NCBI GenBank assembly: GCA_913045325.1
Contig: CAJWPZ010000001.1
Span: 1-64,000 of the forward strand
From: an uncultured Flavobacteriaceae bacterium
Lineage (GTDB): Bacteria; Bacteroidota; Bacteroidia; Flavobacteriales; Flavobacteriaceae
Direction of reading: 5' to 3'
Length of the DNA stretch: 64,000 nt
Notes under the pieces: generated by a model
Seen by the model: only the letters and a program-made list of their open reading frames with translations
Database searches by the model: none
What the model was told of the DNA's origin: nothing
Position numbers and translations under genes: made by a program
In this document: positions 38,820 through 49,300 of the stretch, piece by piece
Position numbering within the stretch: position 1 is the first letter of the stretch
How the letters are laid out: each line of letters starts with the position of its first letter

Positions 38820-41555
38820 ATGAGAAAATATTTCACCCTAGCGCTATTATTGATATCAAGTATTGGCTTTTCACAAGTAAAACTTCAAGGCGTGGTTCGT
38901 GATAGTTTAGGAAGCCCACTGGAGCTTGCAAATGTTATTGCTATTAACAAACAAAGTAGCGCTCTAGAGGCTTTTTCTGTCACTACCGAAGATGGAAAAT
39001 TCATGCTTTCTTTATCAAAAAACCAAACCTATAACATGCAGGTGAGCTACATTGGTATGAAAACTTTTGAACAAGAAATTTCTACTCAAGAACAAGACAT
39101 CATAAAAGATTTTAACCTAAGTCTAGACAACAACCTAGATGCTATAGAGCTTAGCTATGAGATGCCTGTTACTGTAAGAGGTGATACGCTAATATATAAT
39201 GCAGACTCCTTCACAAATGGATCTGAAAGAAAACTAGAAGATGTTTTAAAAAATCTGCCAGGTGTAGAAATTAACGAAGATGGGCAGATTGAAGTAGAAG
39301 GAAAAGTGGTTAACAAACTTATGGTTAACGGGAAAGATTTTTTTGATGGAGATACCAAGTTGGCCTCCAAAAATATTCCTTCCAAAGCAGTAGATAAAAT
39401 ACAAGTACTGCGGAATTATTCTGAGGTTGGGCAGCTAAGTGGTGTTACCAACAACCAAGACAATGTAGCGATCAACATCAAATTAAAAGAAGGAAAAGAA
39501 AACTTTTGGTTTGGTACAGTAACCGCAGGTGGCGGAGTTAGCGAAGATGATGCGCTTTATCTTGCCCAGCCCAAACTGTTTTATTACAGCCCAAAATTTA
39601 GTCTTAATTTTATTGGTGACCTTAACAATACTGGAGAAACAGCATTGTCTAGAAGAGACATAAGAAGCTTTGGCGGAGGTTTTAGAGCCCCAAGCAATAC
39701 CAGTGGAACAAGTATTAATTTGGGAGACAACTCCTTAAACTTTTTAACAAACCAAAAGGATGCCCTAGAGGTAAAAAATCAATTAGGAGCCGCTAACTTT
39801 AGTTACTCCCCTAGCCAAGCGCTAGATATAACTGGTTTTGCAATTTTAAACAGCAACAGCGTCACGTCACGAGAAATTAGTTTTGTGCAATATACAGACA
39901 GTGATTTAGGAATCCCTGATGAGACCACACAGCAAATCAGCAAACAACGCTCTGACCAAGGGCTGCTTAAGTTGAGCGCATCATTTCAACCAAATTTTGA
40001 AAACCAATTAGAGTATGACGTTTTAGGGCGTATCTCTAAAGATGAGCAAACACAAACAGAAATTTCTTCTGTTGTTGGACCCACTCAGCAAGTAGAACAG
40101 GTAAACCCCTATAGTATTACCCAAAGTTTAAAGTACTACTACACTCTTAATGAGAATAATATTTTTGCCTTAGAAGCGCAATATTTAAATAAGGATGAAG
40201 ACCCTTTTTATAATGTTTTATTGGGTAATGATCCTACCAATAATGATTTAGCTCCAGAAGAGCAAGATGCTTATGACAGTACCGCTAGAGCACTTGGTCT
40301 AAATCAAAGTTTAAATAATTATGACTTAAACCAAGACAGGCGTATCAAATCAAACCAACTAGACGCCAAGCTAGATTATTACAACATTATAAACAACAAA
40401 AGCAACATAAACCTTACCCTTGGAAGTATTGTTAGTAGGCAAGATTTTAACTCAAATATTTTTCAGTTTTTAGAAGATGGAACGTTTTTTGAGCCAACTC
40501 CTACTTTTAATTCAGGAAGAGCAACCAATGATACCCAGTATGATTTTAGTGATCTGTATTTGGGCGTTCATTACCGTTTTAAGGCAGGTATTTTCACTAT
40601 CACTCCTGGGTTTTCTGTGCATGCCTACTCTAATAAAAACATACAGTTTGGGGAGCAATACAGCGAAGATTTCTTTAGAATACTCCCAGATTTTGAAACA
40701 CGCATTCAGCTCAAGAAAAGCGAAAGTTTGACCTTTAACTACAACATGAAAAACCAGTTTACAGACGTAACCAAACTAGCAGAGGGTATTATCTTAAACA
40801 GTTTTAACAACATTCAATACGGAAACCCAGAACTTCAAAATGCACTCTCACATAATTTGAGTTTGTTTTACAGAAGCTTTAATTTATTTAATTACACCAA
40901 TGTGTTTGCCCGTATTGCCTATTCAAAAAACATAGACCAAATTAGAAGTTTAACAGACTTTGAAAATGTAATTAGAACCAGCACCTATTTTAATTCAGGT
41001 TTTGCAGATGAGACGGTTACGGCTTTTGGGAGATTGCAAAGAACCTTCGGAAAAATTAGAGGGAGTTTAAGTGTGAACTTAAATTACAGTAAAATAAATC
41101 AATTTGTTCAAGGAAGACAATCTGTAAATGAAGGGTTCACTCAAAGCTATACTCCAAGTGTTCGTACCACCTTTAAAGTGGCTCCTAATGTAACGTTGCG
41201 CTATAGACATACTATTGCTCAAAACGATCAAGGAACAAGCTCTACTACCTTTACCACCAATGCACCCTCTGTAGAGTTTGATGCCTATATTAAAAAAGCA
41301 TTCACCCTTAGAACAGATTTTACCTATAACAGACTTAGTGATGATGTTGAAGAAATTAATTCATTTCAAACATGGAACGCATCGCTGTCTTATAGAAAAG
41401 ATAAAGATGCTAGCTTTGAATATGAAATTCGTGCCACAAATATTTTAGGTATAGATTCTAAGGTTCAAAACAACGCCAGTAATATTTCGGTATTTACCTC
41501 AGAGACATTCATACAACCACGCTTTGTAACCTTTAGATTGGTGTACTCACTGTAA
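38820..41555 (+). CDS. TonB-dependent receptor-like outer membrane beta-barrel protein with carboxypeptidase-like N-domain
   Basis: VKLQGVVRDSLGSPLELANVIAINK; plug-like LEDVLKNLPGVEINEDGQIEVEGKVVNKLMVNGKDFFDGD; follows GLPGLI gene. Confidence 0.92.
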   Translation: MRKYFTLALLLISSIGFSQVKLQGVVRDSLGSPLELANVIAINKQSSALEAFSVTTEDGKFMLSLSKNQTYNMQVSYIGMKTFEQEISTQEQDIIKDFNLSLDNNLDAIELSYEMPVTVRGDTLIYNADSFTNGSERKLEDVLKNLPGVEINEDGQIEVEGKVVNKLMVNGKDFFDGDTKLASKNIPSKAVDKIQVLRNYSEVGQLSGVTNNQDNVAINIKLKEGKENFWFGTVTAGGGVSEDDALYLAQPKLFYYSPKFSLNFIGDLNNTGETALSRRDIRSFGGGFRAPSNTSGTSINLGDNSLNFLTNQKDALEVKNQLGAANFSYSPSQALDITGFAILNSNSVTSREISFVQYTDSDLGIPDETTQQISKQRSDQGLLKLSASFQPNFENQLEYDVLGRISKDEQTQTEISSVVGPTQQVEQVNPYSITQSLKYYYTLNENNIFALEAQYLNKDEDPFYNVLLGNDPTNNDLAPEEQDAYDSTARALGLNQSLNNYDLNQDRRIKSNQLDAKLDYYNIINNKSNINLTLGSIVSRQDFNSNIFQFLEDGTFFEPTPTFNSGRATNDTQYDFSDLYLGVHYRFKAGIFTITPGFSVHAYSNKNIQFGEQYSEDFFRILPDFETRIQLKKSESLTFNYNMKNQFTDVTKLAEGIILNSFNNIQYGNPELQNALSHNLSLFYRSFNLFNYTNVFARIAYSKNIDQIRSLTDFENVIRTSTYFNSGFADETVTAFGRLQRTFGKIRGSLSVNLNYSKINQFVQGRQSVNEGFTQSYTPSVRTTFKVAPNVTLRYRHTIAQNDQGTSSTTFTTNAPSVEFDAYIKKAFTLRTDFTYNRLSDDVEEINSFQTWNASLSYRKDKDASFEYEIRATNILGIDSKVQNNASNISVFTSETFIQPRFVTFRLVYSL

Positions 41556-41566
41556 AACTAAGAACA

Positions 41567-42148
41567 ATGAAAACACTATATATCGTAGTTGGATCAATAA
41601 TAATATTTTTTATTATAGCTCAGTTTTTTATCCATAGAAGTAGTACCAAAATTGAGATGTACCCTTACACTCTAACTACTGTGGTGGGAGAGATAGAAAT
41701 CCGGGACTATCAGGCCAGGCTGTTTACAAACGTACCTCTTTCAAACCAGGGCTATAAACAAAACGCAAGCAAAGGATTCTCTAAATTAGGCGGCTATATT
41801 TTTGGAGCCAATCAGCGTAACCAAAAAATTGCAATGACCTCTCCCGTTAGTATGTCACTCGGAGAAGATGCTTCCATGCAGTTTATGGTTCCGGCAGCTA
41901 TTTCAGAAGATGAATTACCAAAACCCAATCAAGCAGACATTACATTTAAGCAAGAACCACAAAAATCCATGGCAGTCATTACCTTTTCTGGGTGGGCAAG
42001 TGATGCTACAATTAAAGAGCATAAAGACGCATTAATTGCCGTTTTAAAGGCCAATGGTATACAGCACAGCAACCAATTTTACTGCTTTGGATACAATCCG
42101 CCCTATGATTTGTTTTTTAGAAAAAATGAAATAGCCGTTGAGCTTTAG
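41567..42148 (+). CDS. SOUL heme-binding family protein
   Basis: EIEIRDYQARLFTNV; QKIAMTSPVSM; FVPAAIS; YNPPYDLFFRKNEIAVEL. Confidence 0.9.
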   Translation: MKTLYIVVGSIIIFFIIAQFFIHRSSTKIEMYPYTLTTVVGEIEIRDYQARLFTNVPLSNQGYKQNASKGFSKLGGYIFGANQRNQKIAMTSPVSMSLGEDASMQFMVPAAISEDELPKPNQADITFKQEPQKSMAVITFSGWASDATIKEHKDALIAVLKANGIQHSNQFYCFGYNPPYDLFFRKNEIAVEL

Positions 42149-42206
42149 TTAAAACAAAAAGTTTTGTGACTTTTGGATTATCTAGATAGTAGGGTTTTAT
42201 TTTATA

Positions 42207-43796
42207 CTATAATAAATAGTCTGTGTTTATAAAGTTTGAATCTTTTGATTCTAGTAATTTTTCAAGAATTTCATTGTTATATTCATTGTCCTTGGAGGCA
42301 ACAAAACTGCGTATTGAAAAACTCCTTAGCGCATCAAAAACACTTAGGGTTCCTACTGCAGAGTTTTTTCTTCCTGTGAATGGATAAATATCTGGACCAC
42401 GCTGGCAAGCACTGTTTAAATTAACTCTACAAACAAGGTTGGCAAGGATATCTATAAGAGGACCTAATTGCTTGGTATCTTTACCAAAAACACTTACTTG
42501 CTGCCCATATTGTGAGCCTGCAATAGCGTCTAGTGGTTCATCAATATTAGTGAAAGGTATGATAGGAACCACAGGGCCAAATTGTTCTTCCTGAAACACT
42601 TTCATATCTGTTGTTACAGGGTATAAAACAGCTGGATAACAATAATTCTCGCTAAGTTCACCGCCTCGTTTGTTTAAAACCTTAGCCCCTTTTGAAACCG
42701 CATCTTTAATTAATCCATCAATATATGCTGGTTTGTTTTTTTCTGGAAGTGGCGTAAGAAAAACCCCGTCCTCCCATGGTAATCCAAATTTTAATGCGTC
42801 TACAGCCTCTGCATACCGCTTATTAAATTCTTCTACTATGTCTGTATGTACAAATAGTACTTTTAATGCAGTGCACCGCTGCCCGTTATAAGAAAGTGTA
42901 CCTGCAATACACTCTCGCACCACAAGATCAAGGTCTGTGTCTGGAAGAATAATCGCTGGATTATTTGCCTCAAGACCTAAAATTAATCTCAATCTATTTT
43001 TAAATGGATGTTCATCTTGAAGCGCTACTGCAGATGTGCTATGGCCTATTAAAGCAAGTACATCTACAAAACCTGTTTGCATTATGGGAGCAGCAATTTT
43101 GCGGCCACGACCAAAAACAATGTTTACTACCCCTGGCGGAAAGCTTTCTTGAAATGCTTTTAGTAATGGTGTAATTAATAACACCCCAAGCTTGGCTGGT
43201 TTAAATATGGTTGTATTACCCATGATCAAAGCTGGAATAAGCAGACAAAATGTTTCATTTAAAGGATAGTTATAAGGCCCTAAGCAAAGTACTACCCCAA
43301 GAGGGCTCCTTCTTATATGAGCAAATATTCCACCTTCATTTTCAAACCTTGCACTCTTCCTATCAAGCTTCTTATAAGCCTCAATAGTATCTAGAATATA
43401 ATCAACTGTTCTATCAAATTCTTTGTAGGCATCATTTTTAGTCTTTCCAATTTCCCACATTAGTAGCCTAACTACCTCTTCCCGATGTGGCCGCATCTTT
43501 TCGACAAAAGTCATCATGCAAGCAATTCTATCCTTCACTTTCATGGTTGGCCAATCACCCTTTCCTTTATCAAAAGCAGCAACGGCAGAGTTAATTGCCT
43601 GATTGGCAGCCTGTGAATCCATATCAGGAACTGAACCCAACAATGTTGGCGCTCCATCTTTATAATAAATATTTGAGTATACCTCAGCTTTTTCACCGGT
43701 CCATTGTTTAAGAACACCGTTTACTAGGTATTTATCTGAATGTATGGGTGTTTTAACATTGTATGCCTCTGGGATAGGATTTTTTGATGTGCTCAT
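42207..43796 (-). CDS. Aldehyde dehydrogenase family, NADP-dependent glyceraldehyde-3-phosphate dehydrogenase-like
   Basis: [66 protein letters not shown]. Confidence 0.9.
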   Translation of the reverse strand: MSTSKNPIPEAYNVKTPIHSDKYLVNGVLKQWTGEKAEVYSNIYYKDGAPTLLGSVPDMDSQAANQAINSAVAAFDKGKGDWPTMKVKDRIACMMTFVEKMRPHREEVVRLLMWEIGKTKNDAYKEFDRTVDYILDTIEAYKKLDRKSARFENEGGIFAHIRRSPLGVVLCLGPYNYPLNETFCLLIPALIMGNTTIFKPAKLGVLLITPLLKAFQESFPPGVVNIVFGRGRKIAAPIMQTGFVDVLALIGHSTSAVALQDEHPFKNRLRLILGLEANNPAIILPDTDLDLVVRECIAGTLSYNGQRCTALKVLFVHTDIVEEFNKRYAEAVDALKFGLPWEDGVFLTPLPEKNKPAYIDGLIKDAVSKGAKVLNKRGGELSENYCYPAVLYPVTTDMKVFQEEQFGPVVPIIPFTNIDEPLDAIAGSQYGQQVSVFGKDTKQLGPLIDILANLVCRVNLNSACQRGPDIYPFTGRKNSAVGTLSVFDALRSFSIRSFVASKDNEYNNEILEKLLESKDSNFINTDYLL

Positions 43797-43925
43797 CTAT
43801 ACTTTTTGTTTCGAAATTACGACAAATTGTTAAACAAAAAAAGCCCATCCATTTGGATAAGCTTCTCATCGGTCTATTACTAAACCACAAGCCCTATTTA
43901 AAGGACTCAACACAACATTTTTTTG

Positions 43926-43999
43926 CGGTCTGGACGAGACTCGAACTCGCGACCCCCTGCGTGACAGGCAGGTATTCTAACCAACTGAACTACCAGACC
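43926..43999 (-). tRNA. tRNA-Asp (anticodon GUC)
   Basis: Minus strand GGTCTGGTAGTTCAGTTGGTTAGAATACCTGCCTGTCACGCAGGGGGTCGCGAGTTCGAGTCTCGTCCAGACCG. Confidence 0.95.
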
Positions 44000-44159
44000 G
44001 TGCTACTATTTTAAAGACTTTAAAAGCTTGTCTGTAACTTCTATCTCTAGAAGCGAGTGCAAATATAAAACTACCAATGATAACTGCAAACATTTATTTT
44101 AAATATTTCTGTTTTTTTTTGTAATGCTATGATATACCGCAGTTGTCTCACAAAACACA

Positions 44160-45089
44160 TCATCCAAACCTTGCGCGCTCTACCAAATAAGTGGTAAGAA
44201 TGGTATTAAAGGGTTCATTTACATCTACAGGAACGTACTTAATTCTGTAGTGTCCGCATTTTAGGGCCAGGGTATCAAAGTAGGATTGCACAGCAGTTTC
44301 ATAAGTTTGTTTCACATTATCTGGATAGAGATTAATGTGTTCTGAGGTCTCTATGTCAACGAACTTTTTTGGTCGGTTATTGAAATCAAAGCGAAGTTCT
44401 TTCTCTTTGTCATAGGTATGAAACAAGACTACTTCGTGTTTATTGTACTTTAAATGCTGTAAGGCCTCAAAAAGCTCATGCTGCTCTTTATCGCTTTGAA
44501 ACATGTCTGTAAACAAAAAGACCAAACTTCTACGCTTTAATTTTTCGGCAATTAAATGTAAATGCGCATAGGTTTTTGTTTGTACACCACTGCTTTTACT
44601 CCCAAGGGCTTTATTGAGTTGTTGTAATAACATTTGATGATGACGCTCACTTGCTTTTTCATTGCTATAAAACTCATAGTGATCACTATAGATACTCATA
44701 CCCACAGAATCACGCTGGCGTTTCATTAAATTCATAATAGCAGCGCTCGCTAGAGAGGCAAAGCCAATTTTATTGAGACTATCAATATGCATCTCCCCAA
44801 GGGCCGGGTAATGCATCGAGCTACTATTATCCAGTATAAGATGGCAGCGCAAATTAGTTTCTTCCTCGTAGCGCTTTGTGTAAAGCTTGTCTGTTTTAGC
44901 AAAAAGTTTCCAATCTATGTGTTTGGTGCTTTCACCATTATTATAAATTTTATGCTCTGCAAATTCTGCAGAAAATCCGTGAAATGGAGATTTGTGCAAC
45001 CCAGAAATAAAACCCTCAACCACTTGGGTAGCGAGCAGTTCTAGGTTTTTAAACCCTACTATTTCATTAATTTCCTTTTCTAAGTTCAC
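44160..45089 (-). CDS. DUF58 domain-containing protein
   Basis: LHKSPFHGFSAEFAEHKIYNNGESTKHIDWKLFAKTDKLYTKRYEEETNLRCHLILDNSSSM. Confidence 0.92.
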   Translation of the reverse strand: MNLEKEINEIVGFKNLELLATQVVEGFISGLHKSPFHGFSAEFAEHKIYNNGESTKHIDWKLFAKTDKLYTKRYEEETNLRCHLILDNSSSMHYPALGEMHIDSLNKIGFASLASAAIMNLMKRQRDSVGMSIYSDHYEFYSNEKASERHHQMLLQQLNKALGSKSSGVQTKTYAHLHLIAEKLKRRSLVFLFTDMFQSDKEQHELFEALQHLKYNKHEVVLFHTYDKEKELRFDFNNRPKKFVDIETSEHINLYPDNVKQTYETAVQSYFDTLALKCGHYRIKYVPVDVNEPFNTILTTYLVERARFG

Positions 45090-45114
45090 TTGGTGGTGTA
45101 TGGATAAATAACTA

Positions 45115-45666
45115 TTATTCTAAAATTCCATCTACAATTCCATAGCTCATGCTCTCTGAGGCATCCATCCAATGGTCTCTCTGAAAATCTTTCATGATTT
45201 TATCGTAAGACTGCCCACAGTTATCAGCCAAAATTTTAGCGCTAATCTCTTTTGTCTTTAAAATTTCTTGTGCCGTTATTTCAATATCGCTTGCTTGTCC
45301 TCGTGCGCCGCCACTAGGTTGGTGTATCATAACACGCGCATGTGGTTGTATGAACCTGCGCCCTTTTTCTCCAACACTTAACAGTAAACTCCCCATACTT
45401 GCCGCCAATCCCGTACAAATGGTAGACACTGGAGATTTAATTTGTTTGATGGTATCGTATATAGAAAAACCACTCGTTACATACCCTCCTGGACTGTTTA
45501 TATAGAATTTAATCTCATCATGATTTAAAGAGTCTAGATACAGTAAACGATCTACTACATGACGTGCCGTTTTATCGTCTACCCCACCCCATAAAAATAT
45601 AGTGCGATCATTTAGTTGTTGGCTTTCTATTGTGTCTTGTACTTTTGATTTTTTTTGAGTACTCAT
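45115..45666 (-). CDS. Second ClpP-family protease subunit
   Basis: INSPGGYVTSGFSIYDTIKQ; GLAASMGSLLL; ARVMIHQPSGGARGQASDIEI; RDHWMDA. Confidence 0.95.
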   Translation of the reverse strand: MSTQKKSKVQDTIESQQLNDRTIFLWGGVDDKTARHVVDRLLYLDSLNHDEIKFYINSPGGYVTSGFSIYDTIKQIKSPVSTICTGLAASMGSLLLSVGEKGRRFIQPHARVMIHQPSGGARGQASDIEITAQEILKTKEISAKILADNCGQSYDKIMKDFQRDHWMDASESMSYGIVDGILE

Positions 45667-45826
45667 ATTGTATTTATACTAATGCCATATATGCAGAGTG
45701 GCGGTTATTTAATAGTCTTTGGGTGTGCGCAACTGCATTTGAACACTTTATTTTTTCTTTATACAACAATACATGGCTATGAAATTTTATAAAAAATAAC
45801 AATGCTTAGCATTTGTTTAAAAATAG

Positions 45827-45855
45827 AAAAGGCTTGACATAACGCCAAGCCTTTT
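45827..45855 (-). terminator. Terminator-like hairpin downstream of trxA
   Basis: aaaaggcttg / caagcctttt. Confidence 0.8.
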
Positions 45856-45875
45856 AACTGATATTATTTTATTTA

Positions 45876-46193
45876 TTACAAAAGGCTGTCTATGGCCTCT
45901 GCATATACACTTTTTTGTGCAACACCTACTTGACGTCCAACAAGTTCACCGTTGTTAAACACCAATACTGTTGGGATATTACGAACACCATATTTTGCAG
46001 CAAATTCTTGGTTTGCATCAACATCCATCTTTCCTACCACAGCTTTACCTTCATAGTCATTGCTCACCTCGTCAATGATAGGTCCAACCATACGGCAAGG
46101 TCCACACCAGGCAGCCCAAAAATCTACCAATACTGGCTTATCACTTTTTAATACTATTTCTTCAAATGTTGCGTCTGTTATTTCTAATGCCAT
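45876..46193 (-). CDS. trxA: Thioredoxin
   Basis: VLVDFWAAWCGPCRMVGPII; start chosen at MALEITDATFEE. Confidence 0.96.
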   Translation of the reverse strand: MALEITDATFEEIVLKSDKPVLVDFWAAWCGPCRMVGPIIDEVSNDYEGKAVVGKMDVDANQEFAAKYGVRNIPTVLVFNNGELVGRQVGVAQKSVYAEAIDSLL

Positions 46194-46346
46194 AGCTATA
46201 TTCTTTTTACATTTCTCTAGAGAGAAAATATCGTTAATAATTTGGTCACAAAAGTAGTTAAATTTTGCAGTAAAACGCTGAGTCAAAGTATCAGTTTCAA
46301 CAATGGTTTAATTGGTTTTACTTATAAGACCCGTGAACACTTTTAC

Positions 46347-49300
46347 TTAGTTTAGTCGATACTTTAATTGCCGATCTTCCAGCCCTTTTAAAAACTCATT
46401 ACTGATATCTACCTTATAGGTTCTACTTGGCATGTTGAGCTTTATTTTGTTTTCAACCTCATATATAGTAAAGAAAAGTTGCTTGTCTCCTTTATGGGTA
46501 GCTACCATTTCTTTTAAAAATAAGAGGGTGTCATCCTGCAAGGCCTCAATGGGTAATTGTATGGTTATTTTTTTTACCTGGCTTTCCATCACATTATGCA
46601 ATAGTTGCATGCCATTGTATTGCATTCTTGGGTCGCTGCGTTTACCGGTATCTTTGTTTATCCAACCTTCCTTTATATAAATTTTACCATGTATAATGGT
46701 ATTAGGTACCAAAAAATGCCTAAGTTTTAGATAATCTTCATTGAATATTTTAAAATCAAAACTTTCTCCAAAATCTGCAACGGTAAATATGGCCCAGCCT
46801 TTTCCTGCTTTTGTTTCTCGGTGCTGCACGTCTGTGACTACGCCTCCAAAGGTGAGCTCTTTACCAATATGTTTTTCTAAGGAATAAAAATCTGCCACAC
46901 GGCAGTTTGTGAAGGTATCCATCTCTACTTGAAAGTCATCAAGTGGATGTCCGCTAATGTAAACTCCAACCACTTCTTTCTCAAAATTTAATTTTTTCAT
47001 GGTTCCCCAATCTTCACAAGGAGGTACTTCTGGCTCTGGTATTTGCACTTCACTTGCTTCTCCAAACAAGCTCACTTGGCTACTATTCTCTGTTTCTTGG
47101 TAACGAGCAGCATACTTTAATACTTTTTCATAAAAAGTAATACCGTCTGTATCCTCATGCATGTATTGAGCACGATGGTTATTAAAGCTATCAAAACCTC
47201 CTCCTAACACTAAATTTTCAAAGGCTTTTTTATTAGCGGCTCTTAGGTCTATGCGTTTGGCTAAATCAAAAATAGATTTGTAGTTTCCGTCTTTTCTGTT
47301 TTCCACAATAGTTGCAACAGCGTTAGCTCCTACTCCTTTTATAGCACCCATACCAAAACGAACGGCGCCTCTATCATTTACAGAGAATTTATAAAAACTC
47401 TCATTTACATCTGGCCCTAAAATTTCGAGCCCCATACGCTTACACTCTTCCATAAAAAAGGTAACCTGCTTGATATCACGCATGTTGTTACTCAAAACTG
47501 CTGCCATATATTCTGCAGGATAATGCGCTTTTAAATAGGCCGTTTGATACGCAATCCAAGCATAGCAAGTAGAGTGACTCTTATTAAATGCATAACTAGC
47601 AAAGGCTTCCCAATCCTTCCATATTTTTTCTAGTTTTTCTGAATCATGACCATTGGCTACAGCATTTTTTATAAAACGAGGTTTCATTTTATCAAGAACA
47701 GATTTTTGCTTTTTACCCATGGCCTTACGCAAAACATCTGCATCACCTTTACTGAAATTTGCAAGCTTTTGAGACAGTAACATTACTTGCTCCTGGTATA
47801 CGGTAATCCCATAGGTTTCATCTAGATACTCTTCCATTGCAGGAAGATCATACTGTATGGCTTCTTCTCCATTTTTACGCCTAATAAAGCTGGGGATATA
47901 CTCTAAAGGTCCTGGCCTGTAAAGGGCATTCATGGCAATAAGATCTCCAAAAACAGTAGGCTTCAATTCTTTCATGTACTTCTGCATTCCTGCAGATTCG
48001 TATTGAAATATCCCTACAGTTTCTCCTCTTTGAAACAGTTCATAGGTTTTCTTGTCATCAAGGGGGAAGGTATCTGGATCTAGACTAACATCGTGTTTGT
48101 GCTTTACTATTTTTACCGTGTCCTTGATAAGGGTCAAGGTTTTAAGACCCAAAAAGTCCATCTTTAAAAGTCCAGCGCTCTCTACCACAGAGTTATCAAA
48201 CTGGGTAACATATAAATCACTATCCTTTGCCAGAGCAACAGGCACAAAATTGGTGATATCACTTGGAGTAATAATTACGCCACAGGCATGAATACCGGTA
48301 TTGCGAATAGAACCCTCTAATATTTTTGCCTGCCCTATGGTTTGAGAGGTTAAGTCTGTGCCCTCTGCCAAGGAAATTAGTTCTTGCACCTTGGGTAGCT
48401 CATCACTCCTGAATTTACCCCGAAGCGCTTTTTCATCCATGCTAAAGATTTTATTTAGCTTGGTCATGTTTGGGATTAACTTGGCAACACGATCTGCGTC
48501 ACTCAATGGCAAATCAAGCACGCGGGCGGTATCTCTAATGGCAGATTTTGCTGCCATGGTACCATAGGTGATAATTTGCGCCACTTGATTGCTACCGTAT
48601 TTTTCTATGACATAATCTAAAACCTTACTTCTACCTTCATCATCAAAATCAATATCAATATCGGGCATCGACACACGATCTGGATTCAGAAAACGCTCAA
48701 AAAGCAAGTTGTACTTAATGGGGTCTATATTTGTAATCCATAAACAGTAAGCAACCACAGAACCTGCTGCAGAACCACGACCAGGACCCACAGAAACACC
48801 CATATTTCTTGCCTCTCTAATAAAATCTTCTGTAATTAAAAAGTACCCAGGATAGCCTGTGTTTTGAATTACATCCAACTCAAAGTTAATACGCTCTGTA
48901 ATGGCCTCAGCTTCTTTTTTATGGGCATCACTCTGCCCGGTAAGAGAGGGATAACGTTTTTGAGCTCCTAAAAAAGTAAGGTGCTTTAAAAAATTGTTTT
49001 CTCCTCTTTTTCCGCCATCGAGTTGGTCTTTCTCAACAATAAACTCTTGTGGTATATCAAATTTTGGCAGCAAAACATCCCGCTGCAGTGAAAAGGGAGT
49101 TACTTTTTCTATAACCTCACTAATAGTTGCAATGGCCTTTGGAAGGTCCTTAAAAAGAATCTTCATGGCAGCTTGACTCTTAAAATAATATTCTTGATTT
49201 GGCAATCCGTATCTGTAACCCCTGCCTCGCCCAATTGGAGTTGCCTGTTTCTCACCATCTTTTACACATAATAAAATATCATGTGCGTTTGCGCTTTTTT

